NCBI RefSeq assembly: GCF_900142605.1
Contig: NZ_FRBL01000002.1
Span: 620,001-684,000, forward strand
Length of the DNA stretch: 64,000 nucleotides
Reading direction: 5' to 3'
DNA from: Chitinophaga jiangningensis
GTDB taxonomy: Bacteria > Bacteroidota > Bacteroidia > Chitinophagales > Chitinophagaceae
Shown: in pieces, positions 9,510-20,300 of the stretch
Layout: each line of letters starts with the position of its first letter
Numbering within the stretch: position 1 is the stretch's first letter
Program-made: the position numbers and the translations under genes
Notes under the pieces: generated by a model
Database searches by the model: none
What the model saw: the letters and a program-made list of their open reading frames with translations, nothing else
Told to the model about the DNA's origin: nothing

Positions 9510-12500
9510 CTAGAGGCCTATACGAATTCCGAGTGTCACATTAGGACTGATGGGATCCAGGCCTGTATCTATACCCTGCGCCAGCGGACTGTTGCTGCTG
9601 CTGAATTCCGGATCATACCCCTTGTATTTGGTGAGGGTAACGAGGTTGTTACCGATCAGGTAAATTGTAGCATTTTTAATCACTTTACGATTTACCGGCA
9701 AATAGTATTGTACGGATACAGAGCGCAGGCGGAGGTAAGAACCATCTTCGATCCATCGGTCGCTGAAGCGGCTGTTACCCAAAGGATCACCCCAGGTAGC
9801 CTTTGGCATACTGGTTTGCTGTCCTTCGTACTGCCAGCGGTTATTCACGCTTTGAAGCTGGTTACTGGCATCAGTCATCGATTCCATGCGGTAGCGGGTA
9901 TAGTTGAATACGTCATTACCCTGGGAGAAAGTAATCAGTGCATTCAGCTCAAAACGTTTCCAGCTAATACGGTTGCTGATACCACCTATGTAATCCGGGT
10001 TAGGATCACCGATAACGGTGCGGTCATCTGCATTGATCACGTTATCCCCGTTGGTGTTGGCGAAGCGTACATCACCAGCGGTGAAAGCACGCAGGCTGCC
10101 ATCCGGTTGCTTTGTATAGACCTGTGCTTTTGCAGCATCGGCGCTGGTAGCGTAGATGCCTTCGGTTTTATAACCATAGAACAGGTTAGCCGGCTGACCG
10201 TTGGCAGTCAGGATGGTAGCACCTGCATATTCAGTGGTGAAAGCGCCGTTAGGTACAGCAATCACCGTATTTTTGTATTTGCTTACGTTTACGCCCAGGT
10301 CCCATTTGAAGCTGGCATTATCCACAATGCGGGCGTTGAGCGACAGGTCCACACCGGTGTTTTTCATACGGCCGGCGTTGGTCAGCATTTGTTCAAAACC
10401 GGTGGCTGCCTGTACATTTTCATATACCAGCATGTTTTTGGTTTCTGATTTATAGGCATCCACACTAAGCGAGAGGCGCTCGTTGAGGATCGCCACATCG
10501 ATACCTCCATTCAGTTTCACGGAAGTTTCCCATTGCAGCTCAGGGTTGGCGATGCCTTTGCGCACCAGCCCCTGTAAACCGAGGAGATTTTGTGTAATGT
10601 ATGTCTGGCGGGCAGTATAGTTACCAATATCATCGTTGCCGGTAACGCTATAGCTTGCACGCAGTTTCAGCAGGTCAATTTTAGAATGTGCCATGAAGCT
10701 TTCAGACGATACCAGCCAGGCACCGCCAACAGAAGGCATTACCGGAAACTTGCTGCCGTTGATAGTAAGTCCATCCTTCGCTGCTTTACCGAAGCGGCTG
10801 GAACCATCCATAGCCACGTTCAGGGTAAGGAACAGTTTATCGCGGAAACCATAGTTGGAACTTAGGTAGGTATTAAACCAATTCCATTTTCCCATGCCAC
10901 CACCAATTACACGCAGGGCTGGCAAACCGTTTTGAACGCTGGTAAGGTCGTCCGTAGCGGAGTTGAAACCGAGGGCGTAATCCTGTTCTGCATTATTGGT
11001 TTGGGTGCGGAGGCCGGCGCGCACATAGAGCTTATGGTCCATGTTAAAACGCTGCTCGTATTCCGCCCAGGTATCGTTATAAAAAGTGAACATACGCTTA
11101 ACCTGTGAGCCCATGCGGTTTTCCGCAATCGCATTGGCCAGCGTATCTTTTACGATACCAATGCCCGGTACAAACATATTCTCCCTTACTTTATTGAGCA
11201 CCACCCCAACAGTAGTATTCAGGTTCCAATGTTTACCCAGGTCGTATTTAAATCCAAAGGAACCGAAGAAACGGTAAAAGATATTGGCACCAATCATTTT
11301 ATCAATAACTGCGGTAGGGTTACCCGTACCCAGTAAATCCACATCTGCCAGGTTAGGACTCTGTACCCCTGCATCGTTCACTTCATGATCCTGTAAGAAA
11401 GGAGATTTAGTGCGCGCCAGGAATAAAGGAGAAGTTCTGTCGGCAATACCCTGGTCTTTCAGTTGTTGTTGATTGTAGGTGAAAGACAGGTTGGCAAAAC
11501 CGGTGAAACGCTGCGTAAAGTTGAACTGCGCGTTGAAGCGGGTGTTATAGCGACTCAAATCCGTACCACTGATCGTACCCTGGTTTTTCATATAGCCCAT
11601 ACTGAGGCCATAGGTAGCGATGTTATCGCCACCGGTTACTTTCAGGTAGTAGTTGTTGCTGAAACCATCTGTCAGCACTTTATCCTGCCAGTTGGTTTGG
11701 TTATGGTAACGTGCATAACCGGGAGCGGTGGGATCGTCGTTCATATAAGGCTGGGCAGCCAGTTCTTCCGGGCTCATACCTTTGGACTGCATCATGCTGC
11801 TCAGGTAGCTGCGGAAATCGGAAGCCCCCATTACCGGCAGGCCTTTAGGTGCGGCAATGTAACCGCCATAGGCTCCAAAATCAATATGAGTAGCCTTATC
11901 CGTAGTATGAGAGGTGGTGATGATAATAGCACCGTTAGCACCTTTGGTACCGTAAATGGAAGATGCATCTTTCAACACGGTGATATTATCAATATCCTTT
12001 GCATCAATCAGGGATAAAGGATTGGTATAATAATTTGCGATCACGCTTTCGCCGTAATCCTCTGTATCAAAAATCATGTTATCCACCACTACCAATGGTT
12101 TGTTGGTGGCATAGATAGAATTGATACCGCGGAGAAACAGGGTGGCACCTGCGCCCGGCGTACCGGAGCGGCGGGTTACATTCAGTCCGGCAATGCGGCC
12201 CTGCAGCAGTTCGTCGGGCATGGCACTGTTTTGCTGCCAGCCGTCCACATTATATTGCTGTGCGGCAGAGGTAATCTCCCGCTGTGGTATAATATTTACC
12301 GGCATCACAATATTTTCCTGGTAGCCGGTATGAGAGGCGTCCATCAGTGTAACGTCCACTTTCTTTCTGCCCTGCAGGGGAATCATGCGGGAGGCGTAAC
12401 CATCGCCGTCTACCAGGATGGTGACGTTATAGGAAGGCACCTGTAATCTGTATTTACCGGAAGTATCAGTAATGGCTGCTGAAAAATCCTGCATGGATAC

Positions 12501-12698
12501 GTGTACACCCGCTGCCGGTTTCCCGGTGGATGCATCGAGAATTCTGCCAGTAACAGTCAGGTTCTTTTTACCGGTAACCGATTGTTCCCTGCTGCCGGTA
12601 GAATCTTTGGCAGACTGGGCGGCTGCGGTAACAGTGATCAGCAGCAAAGCCGCGCCACATAATAGTTTTATGCCGTTGTATTTATATTTGTGCTGCAT
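9510..12698 (-). CDS. SusC/RagA-family TonB-dependent transporter (pair 1)
   Basis: 1062 residues. Signal peptide ending near TAAAQS, then a carboxypeptidase-regulatory-like domain (about 45-125, LTVTGRILDASTGKPAAGVHVSM). A TonB plug follows (about 140-270, with LLQGRIAGLNVTRRSGTPG and VLKDASSIYGTKGANGAIIITT), then the 22-strand barrel ending in aromatic-rich strands and LGIRIGL. There is no STN signalling domain, so it is not expected to be controlled by a FecR/ECF sigma pair, in contrast to the SusC at 49029-52433. It imports oligosaccharides bound by the SusD that follows. It lies 2 bp after the FAS1 gene, so all are on one transcript. Confidence 0.95.
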   Translation of the reverse strand: MQHKYKYNGIKLLCGAALLLITVTAAAQSAKDSTGSREQSVTGKKNLTVTGRILDASTGKPAAGVHVSMQDFSAAITDTSGKYRLQVPSYNVTILVDGDGYASRMIPLQGRKKVDVTLMDASHTGYQENIVMPVNIIPQREITSAAQQYNVDGWQQNSAMPDELLQGRIAGLNVTRRSGTPGAGATLFLRGINSIYATNKPLVVVDNMIFDTEDYGESVIANYYTNPLSLIDAKDIDNITVLKDASSIYGTKGANGAIIITTSHTTDKATHIDFGAYGGYIAAPKGLPVMGASDFRSYLSSMMQSKGMSPEELAAQPYMNDDPTAPGYARYHNQTNWQDKVLTDGFSNNYYLKVTGGDNIATYGLSMGYMKNQGTISGTDLSRYNTRFNAQFNFTQRFTGFANLSFTYNQQQLKDQGIADRTSPLFLARTKSPFLQDHEVNDAGVQSPNLADVDLLGTGNPTAVIDKMIGANIFYRFFGSFGFKYDLGKHWNLNTTVGVVLNKVRENMFVPGIGIVKDTLANAIAENRMGSQVKRMFTFYNDTWAEYEQRFNMDHKLYVRAGLRTQTNNAEQDYALGFNSATDDLTSVQNGLPALRVIGGGMGKWNWFNTYLSSNYGFRDKLFLTLNVAMDGSSRFGKAAKDGLTINGSKFPVMPSVGGAWLVSSESFMAHSKIDLLKLRASYSVTGNDDIGNYTARQTYITQNLLGLQGLVRKGIANPELQWETSVKLNGGIDVAILNERLSLSVDAYKSETKNMLVYENVQAATGFEQMLTNAGRMKNTGVDLSLNARIVDNASFKWDLGVNVSKYKNTVIAVPNGAFTTEYAGATILTANGQPANLFYGYKTEGIYATSADAAKAQVYTKQPDGSLRAFTAGDVRFANTNGDNVINADDRTVIGDPNPDYIGGISNRISWKRFELNALITFSQGNDVFNYTRYRMESMTDASNQLQSVNNRWQYEGQQTSMPKATWGDPLGNSRFSDRWIEDGSYLRLRSVSVQYYLPVNRKVIKNATIYLIGNNLVTLTKYKGYDPEFSSSNSPLAQGIDTGLDPISPNVTLGIRIGL

Positions 12699-12700
12699 AA

Positions 12701-14146
12701 TTAATTGAATGAAGGTTCAATCCTGATATAATCACATACCAGCGGATTTGTGGTTGCGGTGGTGTTGGCGGCTGCGGTAAGGTATACATTCATTGCAGAA
12801 CGGTAGTTACTGATAGTAAACTCCCCGAGGTATATTTCCGAATAGTTGTTAGGCGTTACAGTAACATAGGCCATTGATGCATTGGTAGCGCTGTCCACAC
12901 TCAGTCGCTGTGTAAAGTTGGTCGTCATCCAGTCGTTTACTGCCACACAATAGGCTTTGTACTTCATGGTATGCACATTGGTAATACGGAAACCCAGGCT
13001 GAAGCCACTGGTACCATGGTTATACACCAGTACATCCTTAAACGGTATACCCGTTGGCGTTACCCTGTCGCGGAAGTAAGTATTGCTCCGTTTGTTGCTG
13101 GTAGAGGAAGTATATTCCTCTCCCTGTAGTATCCATTGCTGAAATTTATTTTTTGGGGAGATATCTACCTTCCCCATTATAAATATGGTACCGTTACTGG
13201 TAGTAATGCTTCGCTTGATCTGTGCACCTTCCACGGGAATTTTCACGTTAAATTTCGACAACACGGTATCCGGAATATTATCTGAGGTGTAGTTACCTTC
13301 GGTGGCCAGGTCTTTCAGCACTTCCCAACTGGCCAGGGCAGCGGTGGTATCCATACCGCCGGTAACGAAGTACGGGTAGTAGGTTTGGGTAGCACCCTGC
13401 CAGGCGGCATCTTCCATTACAAATAAGGCATAGCGTTTTGACTCATCTCTGAGATCGTAAACACGCTGCCAGAACAGGTTGGTATTAACAGAATCTGTTC
13501 CTGCCTTGTAAATTGGATTTCCTGTTTTAGGGTCCACTCCTATCTGCACCGCGTTGGTAGGATCAAACACATTTCTGAACAGCGACAGCATGTAAGCCTT
13601 TTGTACTGCAGGAATGGTGTTATCGTTGGTCAATGTTTCCCAGATGTTATCCGACATTGGCAGCAGGCTGCTGATCACGTGGTATACCCCGTTTTTAGCG
13701 GGCTTGTTACCACTGGTGATGGTAGCATTTCCCATGAGGGCAGCGTGCAGCAGGTGGTATTTACCATTCAGCATCTGCAGGTAGCTGGAAGCGGTATCTT
13801 CTGTTTTGCTGTTCCATGCCTGCAGGGTGATGTAGTTGGATACAAACTGTTTCAGTTTAGCCGGATCATTCTGCGTGGCCGGATCCAGTTTAGATACAGC
13901 GTCGTTATCGGGAGCAAATACCGTATATACTTTGGAAGATGTTAAAACCGAGTCCAGGCCAGCCTTTCTTACCAGCTCGGCAAACTTGCTGGTGGATGGT
14001 TCTGCGGCAATGCGCTCCATCAGGTTTTCTTTCAGTACCTGGTCGTTAATGGTAATGCTGTCTTCCCATTTTTTACAGCCTTGCAGCAGCACTGCACAGC
14101 ACAGCAAAGGGAGCAAGGTATATGCGATCGTCTTATAGGACATCAT
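12701..14146 (-). CDS. FAS1 (fasciclin) domain lipoprotein, candidate surface glycan-binding protein
   Basis: About 481 residues from ATG 14146 (or the next ATG, 14143). Upstream in-frame ATGs to 14215 would overlap the preceding gene and mask the lipoprotein signal (CAVLLQGCKKWED). A FAS1 domain (about residues 20-190) shows TVFAPDNDAVSKLD and GVYHVISSLLP. A C-terminal beta-rich region (about 300-480) includes FKDVLVYNHGTSGFSLGFRITNVHTMKYKAY split over several strands; I cannot assign it to a family. Being a lipoprotein encoded between two SusC/SusD pairs, it occupies the place where SusE/F-like surface glycan-binding proteins occur. Glycan or cell adhesion is an inference; FAS1 folds elsewhere mediate adhesion. 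Confidence 0.8.
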   Translation of the reverse strand: MMSYKTIAYTLLPLLCCAVLLQGCKKWEDSITINDQVLKENLMERIAAEPSTSKFAELVRKAGLDSVLTSSKVYTVFAPDNDAVSKLDPATQNDPAKLKQFVSNYITLQAWNSKTEDTASSYLQMLNGKYHLLHAALMGNATITSGNKPAKNGVYHVISSLLPMSDNIWETLTNDNTIPAVQKAYMLSLFRNVFDPTNAVQIGVDPKTGNPIYKAGTDSVNTNLFWQRVYDLRDESKRYALFVMEDAAWQGATQTYYPYFVTGGMDTTAALASWEVLKDLATEGNYTSDNIPDTVLSKFNVKIPVEGAQIKRSITTSNGTIFIMGKVDISPKNKFQQWILQGEEYTSSTSNKRSNTYFRDRVTPTGIPFKDVLVYNHGTSGFSLGFRITNVHTMKYKAYCVAVNDWMTTNFTQRLSVDSATNASMAYVTVTPNNYSEIYLGEFTISNYRSAMNVYLTAAANTTATTNPLVCDYIRIEPSFN

Positions 14147-14156
14147 AATCTCTTTT

Positions 14157-15836
14157 TTATTGGAATATTTGGGTACCATCTGGCTTGAACCTTGGAAAAA
14201 CCTGATTATCATCAACAGGAATGAAATGGATCATATCCAGGTAGTTATCATTCTGTGTACCATTGATCGGGTTGATACGGATAATCTGGCGGTCGGTGGT
14301 GGTAAACTCATAAGTACCTACGAGGCGGCCCACCATCTGTGATGCCGTGTTTTCCGTATACTGTTTGTACCCGATCGCTTCCAGCTCAGCAGCAGTACCG
14401 GTAGGGCGCTTCACTACAAAGTTGAATGTACGTGGCATCAGGGTACCGTTTACGTATACTTCGCACAGCTGTTGGGAACTGGTAGACTGGTTACGGGCGG
14501 AGTAGCAGATCCAGATCTTGTACTTCCCTTTGATAATCGGCGGTGTGCGCAGCTCCAGGTAGGTAGGCCTGTTAGGCAGCCCCAGTGGCATTTTGATGGC
14601 ATCCTGATAGTTACAATACATGCCGATACTTACAGTAGGTGCGTAATAATAAGTCAGTACATTCGTACCTGCCAGCGCTCCCCAACCCCAGGTGATATCC
14701 TTGAATGGCTGATCAGCCTCACTTTGTCTGGTGAAATCTTTCGATGCCTTTCTGTAGGTGGCCGGAAGTTTCAGAATTTCTTCAAACGTGGCCACATCCC
14801 AGAATACAGCTGTAGGTTTACGGTATTTCACCTGGTAGTGCCCTTCGATGGAATGCCATACGCCGTTGGTAGCAGCGTTATCGCTGGCTACCCGGTCGAT
14901 GGTCATCCCTTTTTCCAGCACGCCATTAAACACATTTTCGTTCACTACCACCTCCTGGTTGATCAGCTGTGTGCTGATGACCTCCTGCGGTTGCAGGGTC
15001 TGGTGGGAAGGCGAGTTAATAATATCTCCCAGAAATTTAATACCCCCCAGGATATGGTAAGCCATGTACATGTGCAGACTATCATTAGCACCGGCAGGGT
15101 TACCGGTATGACTATAACGTGCTTTTAAATCTGCGAAAGAGAAGATGCCACTGTCTGCCAGGGTCTTATTGCTTTCCGCAATCACCGTCATCCAGCGTTT
15201 AGCCGTATCCGGGTCCACCCTGTTAAGCAGGTCGTAATAGCCGGTTGCTTTCATGGCTTCCACAAAAATGCTGAAGTCAGATTTGGCGGCCAGCTCTTCG
15301 GCAATGCTTTGCTTAGCTGGTTCCAGCACCTGGTCAATCACGTGGATCAAACCATTTCCCACCTTCACATTCGATCTGGTTACGGCTCCCTGACGATTAA
15401 TCAGGTAACTGGAACCTCTTTCACCGGAGGCTACGCCGGTAACCAAAAACTGACCATACATGGTAGGTACGGGCAGTTTGCCATCTTTAAAAGAGGCGGT
15501 GGTCAGTGTATCATTGAGGAGATGGAACTTAACCATATCCTGCAGCGTATTGATATCAGCGGCTTCTACGTTGCCGGCTTTAATTTTGGTAAGCCAGAGC
15601 TGCACAGCGCTGTTGGTAGGAACAAAGCAGGTATAGGCACCATAGGCGTTCAGGTAATCGCTGTAGCCTGCGCGCACCAGCACTTTTTCGAACAGGGAGA
15701 AGGAATCCGGATGTTGCCGCAGGTATCCGACTATATTAACATCCTCCGTAGTGCTCTGTTTGAGCGTAGTTTTGGTGCAGGCGGTCAACACACCGCAAAT
15801 AAGCACCATCATGTAAAACAGTTTCTTTCTGGTCAT
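14157..15836 (-). CDS. FAS1 (fasciclin) domain lipoprotein
   Basis: 559 residues with lipobox LTAC at about residue 20. Two FAS1 units are visible: about 30-175 (LFEKVLVRAGYSDYLNAYGAYTC, GLIHVIDQVLEP) and about 180-330 (FSIFVEAMKATGYYDLLNRVD, GVWHSIEGHYQVKY). The C-terminal 200 residues are beta-rich (YLELRTPPIIKGKYKIWI, IRINPINGTQNDNYLDMIHFIPVDD) and resemble a carbohydrate-binding-type sandwich, but no family is recognised. It lies 14 bp after the pair-2 susD and 10 bp before the next FAS1 gene, so it is co-transcribed. Likely an outer-membrane lipoprotein that works with SusC/SusD pair 2; its ligand is unknown. Confidence 0.8.
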   Translation of the reverse strand: MTRKKLFYMMVLICGVLTACTKTTLKQSTTEDVNIVGYLRQHPDSFSLFEKVLVRAGYSDYLNAYGAYTCFVPTNSAVQLWLTKIKAGNVEAADINTLQDMVKFHLLNDTLTTASFKDGKLPVPTMYGQFLVTGVASGERGSSYLINRQGAVTRSNVKVGNGLIHVIDQVLEPAKQSIAEELAAKSDFSIFVEAMKATGYYDLLNRVDPDTAKRWMTVIAESNKTLADSGIFSFADLKARYSHTGNPAGANDSLHMYMAYHILGGIKFLGDIINSPSHQTLQPQEVISTQLINQEVVVNENVFNGVLEKGMTIDRVASDNAATNGVWHSIEGHYQVKYRKPTAVFWDVATFEEILKLPATYRKASKDFTRQSEADQPFKDITWGWGALAGTNVLTYYYAPTVSIGMYCNYQDAIKMPLGLPNRPTYLELRTPPIIKGKYKIWICYSARNQSTSSQQLCEVYVNGTLMPRTFNFVVKRPTGTAAELEAIGYKQYTENTASQMVGRLVGTYEFTTTDRQIIRINPINGTQNDNYLDMIHFIPVDDNQVFPRFKPDGTQIFQ

Positions 15837-15850
15837 AACGTGCGGTTGAA

Positions 15851-17350
15851 TTATTTATAGAATGGATTCTGCACAAGCAGCTTGTTGGTCTGTAATTCAT
15901 ACAGGAAAATCGGCATAAATAAGCTGTTCCTGTCTCTCAGCTTGCCGAAGGCCGACTGCTGCATATCCGGTGCAATGCTTTTAGCTGCTGAGTTAAGCAG
16001 GTAGCGAATACCCGCATAATTGTTGCGTTTCGCGTTTCTAACGAGATCGTACCAACGTTTTCCTTCAAAAGCAAATTCCCTTTCACGTTCCTGCAAAATG
16101 AATTCTTCCATGCTGGATTTGCTGGTGCTGTCCATGGCATCGCCAAAATCCAGTGCAGTAGCACGCTCCCGGATAGTTTTTACCAGGCGGGAAGCCTCCA
16201 GCGGCTGATCCAGCTGGTTGATTGCTTCTGCTTTCATCAGCAGGATATCCGCATAGCGGTAAAAAATCCAGTGTGCATATGACTGATCAGCGGTGCGCAG
16301 GGCTGTGCCGGCATCGTTGGCACCAATGTATTTCCAGATGGTGGCATCTTCTGCACGTAGTGCCATACCGTCGCCACGTGAATCTTTTAGCGGAATGGTA
16401 TTTACGGCATCTACCCCATATACTTCTTCCATCAGGTGTGACGCGGCACCCCAGCGACGGGAGTTGGCAGCAAACATATTGAAGAACGGATTCAGTTTCT
16501 GTGCATCAAATTGTAGTTCAAAAATGCTTTCCACGGCATTACCTTGCCAGAACAAAGCATTAAAGAGGGAGTTTTCCTGACCTATGAGGCCATATCTGCC
16601 GGAGTTGATTACCTTATCGCATTGGGCAGCACATTCTGTATACTTCTCCATCCATAGGTAGGTATCTGCCAGAATCGTAGAAGCGGTGTATCTGGTAGCA
16701 CGACCTCTGTCAACAGCACTGTTACCATAACTCTCCGGCAGGAAGTTTTCAGCCGCTCTGAGGTCGGCTACAATCTGGTTGAGAATGGCTTCGGAAGGAC
16801 TCTTCGCCATTGACGACAGGTCATTGTCGCTCACAGTAGGTTCCAGTTTCAGCGGCACCTGATCAAAGGTACGCACCAGGTAGAAGTACATCAGCGCACG
16901 AATGGTAAGTGCTTCTCCCAGGGCGCGGTTGAGCATATCCTGGGTAAAGGTGTTATCCTGGTTCAGCACATTCGGCGCCAGTTTGATCACCGTATTACAG
17001 TAGTTGATCGTTTCGTAGAATGTCCTCCAGTTAGCAAAAGAATTGGTAGGCAGGATATTCATGTTAATGATATCAGTTTCGTCCGGTTTCACACTAAAGC
17101 CCGGCGTCACCATATCTGCCCTTGCTTCTCCCCACACAAACAGGTACTCGGGCATTGCCAGCGTTTTGCCGGAAACACTGCCCAGCATACTTGCATAAAT
17201 ACCGGTAACAGCGGCGGACACCTGTTCTTTTGTTTTCCAGAAGTCTTCCCGTACCAGGCCATCATTAGGTTTCAGTTCCAGCCATTTATTGCAGGACGCA
17301 GCTCCCGCAAGGGTAAGGAACATGGAAATATATATCAGCAGTTGCTTCAT
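15851..17350 (-). CDS. SusD/RagB-family glycan-binding lipoprotein (pair 2)
   Basis: About 499 residues from ATG 17350 (MKQLLIYIS). An earlier ATG at 17374 would overlap the susC stop and add eight residues before the signal peptide. Lipobox AASC, then NKWLELKPNDGLVREDFW, a typical SusD N-terminus. The C-terminal SusD signature is present as ILQEREREFAFEGKRWYDLVR. The ligand is unknown, but the gene is directly downstream of the pair-2 susC. A second SusD of quite different length and sequence from pair 1 in one operon suggests capture of two different oligosaccharide types from the same polysaccharide. Confidence 0.93.
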   Translation of the reverse strand: MKQLLIYISMFLTLAGAASCNKWLELKPNDGLVREDFWKTKEQVSAAVTGIYASMLGSVSGKTLAMPEYLFVWGEARADMVTPGFSVKPDETDIINMNILPTNSFANWRTFYETINYCNTVIKLAPNVLNQDNTFTQDMLNRALGEALTIRALMYFYLVRTFDQVPLKLEPTVSDNDLSSMAKSPSEAILNQIVADLRAAENFLPESYGNSAVDRGRATRYTASTILADTYLWMEKYTECAAQCDKVINSGRYGLIGQENSLFNALFWQGNAVESIFELQFDAQKLNPFFNMFAANSRRWGAASHLMEEVYGVDAVNTIPLKDSRGDGMALRAEDATIWKYIGANDAGTALRTADQSYAHWIFYRYADILLMKAEAINQLDQPLEASRLVKTIRERATALDFGDAMDSTSKSSMEEFILQEREREFAFEGKRWYDLVRNAKRNNYAGIRYLLNSAAKSIAPDMQQSAFGKLRDRNSLFMPIFLYELQTNKLLVQNPFYK

Positions 17351-17370
17351 ATCAGATATCTTTTTTAGGA

Positions 17371-20300
17371 TCAAAAGTTGGCCATCAAACCAATCACATA
17401 GTTTCTGGATGGTGGAGTCATAGAATTATCCATCGCTACACGGAAAGGATCTGTTCCCCTGTCGGTAACTTCCGGATCCTGCCCGGTATATTTCGTCAGC
17501 GTAAAGAGGTTTTCCGCAGTGAAATACACGTTGAGTGACTTCATTTTCAGTTTGCTCAGCTGTTTGCTGTCGAAAGTATAACGAACGGTGAACTGTCTGA
17601 AACGCAGGTAGGATGCATCTTCCACATACCTATCGCTACCCAGCCAGTTGTAAGCACCACCAATCACCGCGCGTGGCATGTCGGTCACATCTCCTTCTTT
17701 TCTCCAGCGGCGTAATACTGCGGTACTCTGGTTGTCGAAGCCATACATGTTGGTGGTGGTCATCTTCGTCGCATTCACCACATCGTAGTTCATACGGAAA
17801 TTGAAGAAGGTGGTGATGTTAATTTTGTTTTTCCAGTTGATGGTAGGTCCGAAACCACCGTTCAGCTTAGGATTGCTGTTACCGAGGTATACCACATCCA
17901 TATAGTTGATGTTGCCATCATGGTTGATATCTTCGTAGATGGCATCTCCGGGCTGGAAAGTATAATCCACATTGGGATAGTTAAATTTCATTCTGATGAT
18001 CTCCCCGTTAGGACCAATAATGGGTTTTCCGGATTCCCCTTTTGCTACGGTGGCATCTGCATCTTTATAAACTCCTTTATAACGGTAGCCGTAGAAAGAA
18101 CCAAAAGGATTATCGATCTGCAGCAGGCTCATATAAGTTCCCAGAGCGGTTACATCACCTTTGGTACTTGGGTAGAATTCAGAGATACTGCGGATCACGT
18201 TCTCGTTTCTAGCCAGGTTCAGGTCAAATCTCACCGTCCAGTCTTTAGACTTATACGGGGTGGTGAAGATGGCAATTTCCCAACCCTGGTTATCCATGGT
18301 GCCCACGTTCATGTTCACCGCTGTGAAGCCGTTTTGGGAGGCTACCTGTAGGTTAGGCATGTACATGTCGTTGGTGCGTTTGCGGTATAATTCCGCATCC
18401 ACACGGAAGCGGCCCTGCAGGAAGGAAGCATTTAAACCCAGGTTGGCGATGCTGACAGACTGCCAGCGCAGGTTCTGCAACTCCATGGTAGAAGGATAAA
18501 CAGCACTTTCTCCCATATAGCTCCAGGGCATGGTAGAATAGCGGTTGTAGAAGGTGTAGTCTTTATCGGGCGACTGACCAGAAAGACCATAAGATGCTCT
18601 GAAGCTCAGGTCATCGAGTTTTTTATTGTAGCGTTGCATAAACTGCTCACCGGATAAGCGCCAGCGGGCGCCTACAGATGGGAAGTAACCGTAGCGGTAG
18701 TTGGGACCAAAGCGGGAACTACCGTCCATGCGCACACTACCCATGATCATGTAGCGGTCATCATAACCGTATTGAGTGGTAAATGCAGTACCAATGCTGC
18801 GGGTTTGTGACAACCCATTGGTTGCCTTCAGTTCTTCATTTTGCGTACGGCCGCCGGCAGAAGGGTCTACCAGCAAGGAGGACGCTGTATTGGAAATCAT
18901 CACTTCCTGATTTACACTCTTACCATCGTCGGTAATGATGTTGAGGAAGCTGGATAATTCGTGTTTAGGATTTTTGAAGTGCGGCGTGTACTCTACGGTC
19001 AGTTTGGAGGTAACACCAAACAGGTCGATATCCCCATCGTATGCGCGGTTTACTACTGTTTCCGTATAGGGGCGGCCGGTCGCTATCTGCGGCAGGAAGC
19101 TGGTATTTTTTGTATTGTAGATATCAAATTGCACGTCTGCAATCGCGCGCAACACATCCTTATAGATATTGTATTGCAGCTGGAAGCGTGGTACTATACG
19201 TTCACCGAGTACACCATATTTTGCTTCCTTCGCCATGGCTACAGGGTTGTAAATGCGGGAGTACTGTCCCTGCACGTTGGATGCCGGCGAAAAATAGTTA
19301 GGGGTAATATTCCCCTGTTCATCGTACTCAAACACGCTCATGTTAGGCATCTTCAGGTACGCCACCCCACGGATGGCACCGTCTTTATCACTCATGTAGT
19401 TACGGCTCTGGTCCGTATGCGTGTAGGCAATACTGGTAAATATTTTTATTTTTTCAGAGATGTAATAGTCCAGGTTGATACGTGTGTTCAGTCTTTGAAG
19501 GCTGGTACCCACGGTGGTACCGGTTTGGCTGAAATAACCCAGTGATGCGTAATAGCGGGCTTTTTCACCCCCACCATTCATACTCACCGTATGATCCTGG
19601 ATCCATCCGGTTCTGGAGATGGCATCAATCCAGTTGGTGTTGTTGCTATAGTTATGGTACCAGTACGGATCGTTGGGATCGTAGTTAAACTCACGAACGG
19701 AGCTGGTATTGAGCGCGCTTCCCATCCTGTTGATATACGCTTCGGGGATCAGGGTGGAGTACTGATCACCATTGAGCATCGGGATAGGGTCCGGCAGTTT
19801 TGACATGGTTCCTTTGAAAGAATAGGTAATGGCCGGTTTACCGATACCACCCCGTTTGGTGGTGATCACCAGTACACCATTTGCAGCGCGTGCCCCCCAG
19901 ATGGCGGTTGCAGCAGCATCTTTCAATACAGAGATTTCACTGATATCTGCCGGCGCAATGTTGAGAAGCTGCGCATAGCCCTGTTCATCGGCAGTTCCGA
20001 AGTTGAAGTCGCTCGGAATATCCGTCTGGTAAGGCATACCGTCCACAATGATGAGGGGGTTGTTGTTACCGGAAAGCGACGACACACCACGGATACGGAT
20101 GCTCATAGCCGCGCCGGGATCGCCGCTGCTGGCAGTGATATCCACCCCACTGAGGTGACCCTGAAGGGCCTGGTCAATACTGGAAGCAGGCATTTCTTCC
20201 AACTCCTTGGCATTAATTTTACTTACTGCCATGGTAGATTTCCTTTCCGGGATGCTGATCATACCGTTGGAGGAAGTAGCTCTGGCGGACACCTTGAATT

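Noticed and set aside
9708..10448. Open frame of 246 codons on the plus strand
   Set aside because: Lies fully opposite a well-supported SusC barrel; no domain, no promoter, unlikely amino-acid composition.
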